Source of the DNA: Bradyrhizobium sp. cir1
Lineage (GTDB): Bacteria; Pseudomonadota; Alphaproteobacteria; Rhizobiales; Xanthobacteraceae
Assembly: GCF_014198245.1 (NCBI RefSeq)
Contig: NZ_JACIHE010000028.1
Span: 1-64,000 of the forward strand
Reading direction: 5' to 3'
Length of the DNA stretch: 64,000 nt
The notes under the pieces are model-generated. The model worked only from the letters and a program-made list of their open reading frames with translations, made no database searches and was not told where the DNA came from. Below, piece after piece: positions 60,005 through 64,000 of this stretch. Both the position numbers and the translations under genes were made by a program. Within the stretch, counting starts at the first letter, position 1. Each line of letters starts with the position of its first letter.

Positions 60005-61174
60005 ATGCGTGCCAATCATTCTGACATCGGCGTGAGCCGCCATCGCGCCATCGCCGGCCTGCTCGCATGTGCCGCCGCGTTCATCGTTCCGGCCGCGCCG
60101 CTGCACGCCGACGAGCCGTTCCGTCTCTGCGCCGATCCGACCAACCTTCCATTCTCGAGCGATAGTGGATCGCAACCGGGCTTCTATGTCGAGATCGGGC
60201 AGGCCCTGGCGCAGGCGCTCGGCCGGCCGATCGCCTATGACTGGTACAAATCCTATTTCGGCAAGCGCACCGTGCGCGTCACGCTGCTCGGCAAGCAATG
60301 CGACGCCATGATCGGGCTGCCGCGGTCTGAGGATTTCATGGGACCGGCGGTGATCTTCTCCAGCACCGTCGCGAAGGAGGGCTATGCTCTCGTGGCCGCC
60401 AAGGGAGAGGCACTCGGCGGCATCGAGGCCCTCAGGGGCAAGCGGGTGGCCGTGCAGTTCGCCAGCACGCCGCAAAACCTGCTCGCGAGCCGCGACGACA
60501 TCCAGAAGGTGACGGTGCTGTCGCCCGAGGAAGGCATGCAGGCGCTCGACCAGGGCAGGGCCGACGTCGCCTTCATCTGGGGGCCGGTCGCCGGCTGGCT
60601 GAACAAGACCAGCTACAATGACCGCTATCAGATCGAGCTCACCGAGGGCGAAGGCCTGTCATGGGACGCCGCCATTGGCTTTGCGAAGACCTCGACCGAG
60701 CTGCGTGATCGCGTCGATGCCGTGTTGCCGCAGCTTCGGAACACGATCGGCGAGCTCGCGGTGAAATACGGTTTGCCGACCGGCGAGCCGGTTCGCTTCG
60801 GCGCGGTGCCGGCGGGAACGACGACGGGGACGGGAACCGGAGCCGGCGTGGTGCAGATCGCCAATGTGGTGGCGACCGAGACCAAGGGCGACGCGGCCGC
60901 GCCGGGCGCTGAGGCCGCCGGCGCGGGCAAGGAGATCTTCAACGGAACCTGTGCGCACTGCCACGGTCCCGACGCGATCCAGAGCGAGCGGAAGATCGAT
61001 TTGCGGCTGCTGCGTCACCGCTACGGCGACGAGATGCGCGAGAAATACTGGACGACCGTACATGAGGGACGGCCGGCCAAAGGGATGCCGGCCTGGAAGG
61101 AGGTCTTCACCGACGACCAGTTCGACAGCATCTTTTCCTTCCTGCTGACGGTCCAGTCCGAATCGAACGACTGA
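60005..61174 (+). CDS. MxaJ/XoxJ-like binding protein fused to cytochrome c
   Basis: 389 aa. Signal peptide (about residues 1-35, ending LHA), a periplasmic-binding-protein domain (about 38-255) of the MxaJ/XoxJ quinoprotein-relay type (FRLCADPTNLPFSS; ALRGKRVAVQFASTPQNLL; GRADVAFIWGPVAGW), a Thr/Gly/Ala linker, and a C-terminal class I cytochrome c domain with CAHCH (316-320) and a likely axial Met361 (KGMPAW). It likely accepts electrons from the upstream PQQ dehydrogenase. The start follows GGGAGACGAGG. Confidence 0.9.
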   Translation: MRANHSDIGVSRHRAIAGLLACAAAFIVPAAPLHADEPFRLCADPTNLPFSSDSGSQPGFYVEIGQALAQALGRPIAYDWYKSYFGKRTVRVTLLGKQCDAMIGLPRSEDFMGPAVIFSSTVAKEGYALVAAKGEALGGIEALRGKRVAVQFASTPQNLLASRDDIQKVTVLSPEEGMQALDQGRADVAFIWGPVAGWLNKTSYNDRYQIELTEGEGLSWDAAIGFAKTSTELRDRVDAVLPQLRNTIGELAVKYGLPTGEPVRFGAVPAGTTTGTGTGAGVVQIANVVATETKGDAAAPGAEAAGAGKEIFNGTCAHCHGPDAIQSERKIDLRLLRHRYGDEMREKYWTTVHEGRPAKGMPAWKEVFTDDQFDSIFSFLLTVQSESND

Positions 61175-61327
61175 ACGGTCTTGACCGAACCCGATCGGGA
61201 GGATGTGCTGCCGCCCATCCGGCACCATCCCGGCGCCGGACGGGCCCCGCATGGTTCTGCCTCTTCCGCTACGGCGGCGGATGCCTGTACGATGCACTAT
61301 TCGGCGGTGCAGTCCTGTGAAGGCGCC

Positions 61328-62020
61328 ATGACCAGCTTCCTGATCATCGACGATCATCCGCTGTTTCGCGAGGCGCTCGGCAATGCGGTGCGGCTGGCCT
61401 TGCCGGAGGCGCGGATCTTCGAGGCGATGTCGATCGAGGATGCCCTTCATATCCTGACGGCCGAGCAGGGCGAGGGCATCGACCTCGCGCTGCTCGACCT
61501 CTTGCTGCCGGATACGACCGGCTTCTCCGGCTTTCTGCGTTTGCGCGAGGCTTATCCGCGCCTGCCTGTCGCCATCGTGTCGAGCGAGGAGGACCAGCGC
61601 GTCGTCCGCGAGGCCCTGGAGCTGGGGGCCGCCGGTTACCTGCCGAAGTCGATGTCGAAGCGCGAGCTGGCGCAATCGATCGAGGGTGTGCTGAATGGAT
61701 CGGTGTCGGTGCCGAAGGATTTCGTGGCGGCGCCGCAGCGGCGGCGGGCCGAGGCCAGCAAGGCGCTCGAGGTCAAGCTGCGCGAGCTCACGCCGCAGCA
61801 GCTTCGCGTGCTCGATCTGCTGCGGCGCGGCTATCCGAACCGGCAGATCGCCCAGGAGCTTCAGCTCGCCGAATCCACCGTGAAGGCCCACATCACCGAG
61901 ATTCTGCGCAAGCTCGGCCTGTTCAGCCGCAACAAGGCGATCATCGAGATCGGCAAGATGGACTTGCCCGATCCCAAGGCCCGGCCCTATGCGCGGGCCG
62001 ACCGTGGACGGCCGCAATGA
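61328..62020 (+). CDS. LuxR-type response regulator 1
   Basis: 230 aa. Receiver domain with acidic pair DD (residues 8-9), phospho-acceptor Asp57 (LALLDLLLPD) and Lys in GYLPKSMSKRELAQSI. A C-terminal GerE/LuxR HTH follows (ELTPQQLRVLDLLRRGYPNRQIAQELQLAESTVKAHI). No histidine kinase is nearby. Its place after the PQQ dehydrogenase genes recalls AgmR/ExaE regulators of PQQ ethanol dehydrogenases, so it may control them. Confidence 0.9.
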   Translation: MTSFLIIDDHPLFREALGNAVRLALPEARIFEAMSIEDALHILTAEQGEGIDLALLDLLLPDTTGFSGFLRLREAYPRLPVAIVSSEEDQRVVREALELGAAGYLPKSMSKRELAQSIEGVLNGSVSVPKDFVAAPQRRRAEASKALEVKLRELTPQQLRVLDLLRRGYPNRQIAQELQLAESTVKAHITEILRKLGLFSRNKAIIEIGKMDLPDPKARPYARADRGRPQ

Positions 62021-62129
62021 CGCGCGGTGACGTGCTTGACGTCGTACTTGACCTGGATCAAGCCGGTCTGACCCGGCTGGGACATTCTCGTGTCGATTTC
62101 GAAGGCAATAATCAGGGAATGGCTCATCC

Positions 62130-62834
62130 GTGACGCGATTTCTGATTGTCGAAGACCATCCGCTGTTTCGCGAGGCTCTCGAGGGCGCGCTCCAGATGGT
62201 GGCGCCGGCGGCCGAGATACTCCAGGCGACGTCGATCGACGGCGCGCTCGAGCAGGTGGCTGCGACCACCGGGCTCGACCTCATCCTGCTCGATCTGTCG
62301 ATGCCGGGCACCACAGGTCTTTCGGGCATCATCCGCATCCGCAAGGCATTTCCCAGGATTCCCGTCGTCATCGTATCCGGGCATCAGGATCCGCAGATCA
62401 TGTCCGGCGCCTTGTCGCTCGGCGTCTCCGGCTACATCCTCAAATCATCGTCCAAGCAGGATCTGGCGCAGTCGATCGGCGAGGTGCTGCGCGGCTCGGT
62501 CTGTGTTCCCGCCGCCTATCGCGGGCTTGTCCGCCCGCAGCGCGCCTCCGGCCCCGCGCAGGATCTCATCAGGCGCCTGCACGATCTGACGCCGCAGCAA
62601 CTGCGCGTGCTCGAAATGCTCAAGCGCGGCCTGCAGAACAAGCAGATCGCCTATGAGCTGAAAATCTCCGAGACCACCGTGAAGGTCCACGTCTCCGACA
62701 TCCTGCGCAAGCTCAACGTGCTGAGCCGCACCAAGGCCATCGTCGAAATGTCCCGGCTCGATTTCGCGACGCTCGCGGCCGAGGGGGCCGGTCCGAAGCG
62801 GGAGCGTTCGCAGGCCGATCCGCCCTCGGGCTAG
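62130..62834 (+). CDS. LuxR-type response regulator 2, paralogue of regulator 1
   Basis: 234 aa from GTG at 62130. Receiver with ED (residues 8-9), Asp55 (LILLDLSMPG) and Lys in GYILKSSSKQDLAQSI, then a LuxR HTH (DLTPQQLRVLEMLKRGLQNKQIAYELKISETTVKVHV). It is about half identical to the preceding protein by eye and shares the DHPLFREAL start, so it arose by tandem duplication. Confidence 0.9.
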   Translation: MTRFLIVEDHPLFREALEGALQMVAPAAEILQATSIDGALEQVAATTGLDLILLDLSMPGTTGLSGIIRIRKAFPRIPVVIVSGHQDPQIMSGALSLGVSGYILKSSSKQDLAQSIGEVLRGSVCVPAAYRGLVRPQRASGPAQDLIRRLHDLTPQQLRVLEMLKRGLQNKQIAYELKISETTVKVHVSDILRKLNVLSRTKAIVEMSRLDFATLAAEGAGPKRERSQADPPSG

Positions 62835-62845
62835 CCAGGCGTCAG

Positions 62846-63721
62846 TCATCGGAACGAGGCGCGAACCTCATCGACGGTTCCCTCCGGATTTTGGAGGTGA
62901 GGGTAGTGTCCAATGCCGCGGAGAAGCGCGAATTCCGCGCGGACCCTTTCAGCGAGTTCTGCTCCCATCTCCTTCTTGATGTAGAGATCTTTCTCACCCC
63001 AAACCACCTTCAGCGGAGTTTTGAGCCGAGCGAGTTGCGATTCGAAGTGGTCTTGGTCTCGCGTGAAGTGCGAGTAGTAGTGGGAGAAAGCGTCTACGGT
63101 CGTCATGGCGCCATGGCTCCATCCGTGGGACATGTCGTCCCTGAATTCCTGTGAAACTTCGAACTGCGCTTCCTTGGGCAAGCCTCTTGTGAAGACGTTT
63201 TCCAGGATCTCGTCGCGATTCCTGTTCATGTTAGCGCGGACCTGCTCCATGGCAGGCCCCGCCTTCAGATTTTGCAGATTCTCGGACATGAACTGCGGCC
63301 TGTTGAACGGGGCGAAGTCGCCAACGATGATGGCCCTTGCGATATCAGGTTTTTCCACCGCCAGCAGGAGTGCCGGCAGGGCTCCGATGTCCGTTGCGTA
63401 GATCGTGAGCCTGGATGCGTCGATGTCTGCTTTTGCGATGTACTGGTCCAGAACATGCGCGTAGTCCTTCGGCGCGTAGGAGAACCTGTCGACCGCGGGC
63501 CTCGATGAAACACCGTAGCCCGGCCAATCGAAGGCATGGACTTCGTAGTCATCGGCGAGGGCCGCGCCGATATCCTTCCAGGCATACAGGGTCTCTGGAA
63601 AGCCGTGCAGAAAGAGAACGGTCCCCCTCGGTCTCGCGCTGCGCAGAACCATCCTTCTGAGCGTGATATCTTCGCTGATCTCGAAGAAACCGATCGGGTT
63701 GTCGTTGATCCGGTGTGACAT
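62846..63721 (-). CDS. Alpha/beta hydrolase, epoxide hydrolase/dehalogenase-like
   Basis: 291 aa. Oxyanion motif HGFPE (FLHGFPETLYAW), nucleophile elbow ATDIGALPALLL with Asp rather than Ser, acid Asp in GEKDLYI, and His in GIGHYPHLQNP. The Asp nucleophile fits epoxide hydrolases, haloalkane or fluoroacetate dehalogenases. The ATG at 63721 follows AAAGGACC. It is convergent with regulator 2 and next to the carboxymuconolactone-type gene. Substrate unknown. Confidence 0.88.
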   Translation of the reverse strand: MSHRINDNPIGFFEISEDITLRRMVLRSARPRGTVLFLHGFPETLYAWKDIGAALADDYEVHAFDWPGYGVSSRPAVDRFSYAPKDYAHVLDQYIAKADIDASRLTIYATDIGALPALLLAVEKPDIARAIIVGDFAPFNRPQFMSENLQNLKAGPAMEQVRANMNRNRDEILENVFTRGLPKEAQFEVSQEFRDDMSHGWSHGAMTTVDAFSHYYSHFTRDQDHFESQLARLKTPLKVVWGEKDLYIKKEMGAELAERVRAEFALLRGIGHYPHLQNPEGTVDEVRASFR

Positions 63722-63816
63722 GCTCAGTGGTCCTTTCATCCCGTTACGAGATCGGCGTGCAGATCGAGGTGATCTGGAGGCCAAGAAGGCCCGGCGGAGA
63801 AGAGTTCGGGCTGCTG

Positions 63817-64000
63817 CTACGCCTGATGCTCAAGTACGGCCTGCGGCGTGTTCCGAAAGCTGATGGCCATGCGATTGTAGGCGTTCATCAAGCCAATCGC
63901 GATCGTGAGATCCACGAGCTCTCGTTCGTCGAACACGACACGGGCGGCCTGATACGCTTCGTCCGGTACGTTGGTCTCCGCGACGCGTGTCACCGTTTCG
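63817..64000 (-). CDS. Carboxymuconolactone decarboxylase/AhpD-family protein, 3' part only
   Basis: The last ~60 codons, LTIAIGLMNAYNRMAISFRN and the end, typical of the CMD/AhpD family. The 5' part, with the CxxC motif, lies beyond the window, so alkylhydroperoxidase versus decarboxylase type is undecided. It is upstream of the alpha/beta hydrolase on the same strand and may share an operon with it. Confidence 0.85.
   Translation of the reverse strand, partial: ETVTRVAETNVPDEAYQAARVVFDERELVDLTIAIGLMNAYNRMAISFRNTPQAVLEHQA

Overview
The window reads as chromosomal DNA of a Bradyrhizobium-like alphaproteobacterium (Rhizobiales). The reasons are the high G+C content, the AGGAGG-type ribosome sites with frequent GTG starts, the families present (SGAT-type aminotransferase, DUF1272, DUF2783, form II CO-dehydrogenase-like enzyme, homogentisate genes), and many intergenic palindromic repeats. 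These repeats include the CATTGCGAGGAG, CATTCCGGGG, GTCGTCCCGGA, TACCCTCCCC, GTGGGTTA and AGCATGATCCGGAAAAG families. I assign no species.

Layout. 0-18 kb is mostly stable chromosome: aminotransferase, thermonuclease-like protein, a large protein with a DCDTTA motif reminiscent of class II terpene cyclases, a caspase-fold protein lacking both catalytic residues, an orphan RND adaptor, a lactonase-type beta-propeller, several proteins of 40-59 aa, an NmrA-like reductase with a divergent LysR regulator, a succinyl-CoA:acetate CoA-transferase, a GGDEF/EAL protein and two cell-envelope proteins. 19.1-21.6 kb is a decayed type I restriction-modification locus: an hsdS 3' relic, then an AbrB/PIN toxin-antitoxin pair overlapping a frameshifted hsdM. 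22-34.5 kb carries a sensor adenylate/guanylate cyclase, an AsmA protein, a Crp-family regulator, an RND pump with its adaptor, an OmpA-like protein and a second pseudocaspase fused to TPRs.

35.9-42.8 kb is an accessory block of short, unrelated genes: a secreted peptide, two methyltransferases, a cupin, an Hdr-like Fe-S protein, a GNAT and an ABC-type solute-binding protein. Three direct copies of a ~60 bp repeat lie in it. Two orphan copies of the 3' end of the marR gene that begins the next locus lie at its borders, which suggests duplicative insertion or rearrangement at marR.

42.8-51.3 kb is the tyrosine/homogentisate catabolic region. A marR gene is divergent from an operon of FAD hydroxylase, DUF2783, MBL-fold protein, hmgA and fahA, followed by DUF1272 and an Lrp regulator divergent from hppD. 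Together hppD, hmgA and fahA take 4-hydroxyphenylpyruvate to fumarate and acetoacetate, but no maleylacetoacetate isomerase is present. 51.4-57.7 kb has a CoA racemase/transferase and a form II coxSLM operon with divergent coxG. 58.1-62.8 kb has a PQQ alcohol dehydrogenase with lanthanide-type ligands, a strong terminator, an MxaJ-like/cytochrome c fusion and two tandem LuxR-type response regulators. The window ends with an alpha/beta hydrolase and the 3' part of a carboxymuconolactone decarboxylase-family gene. I saw no tRNA, rRNA, CRISPR array or intact insertion sequence.
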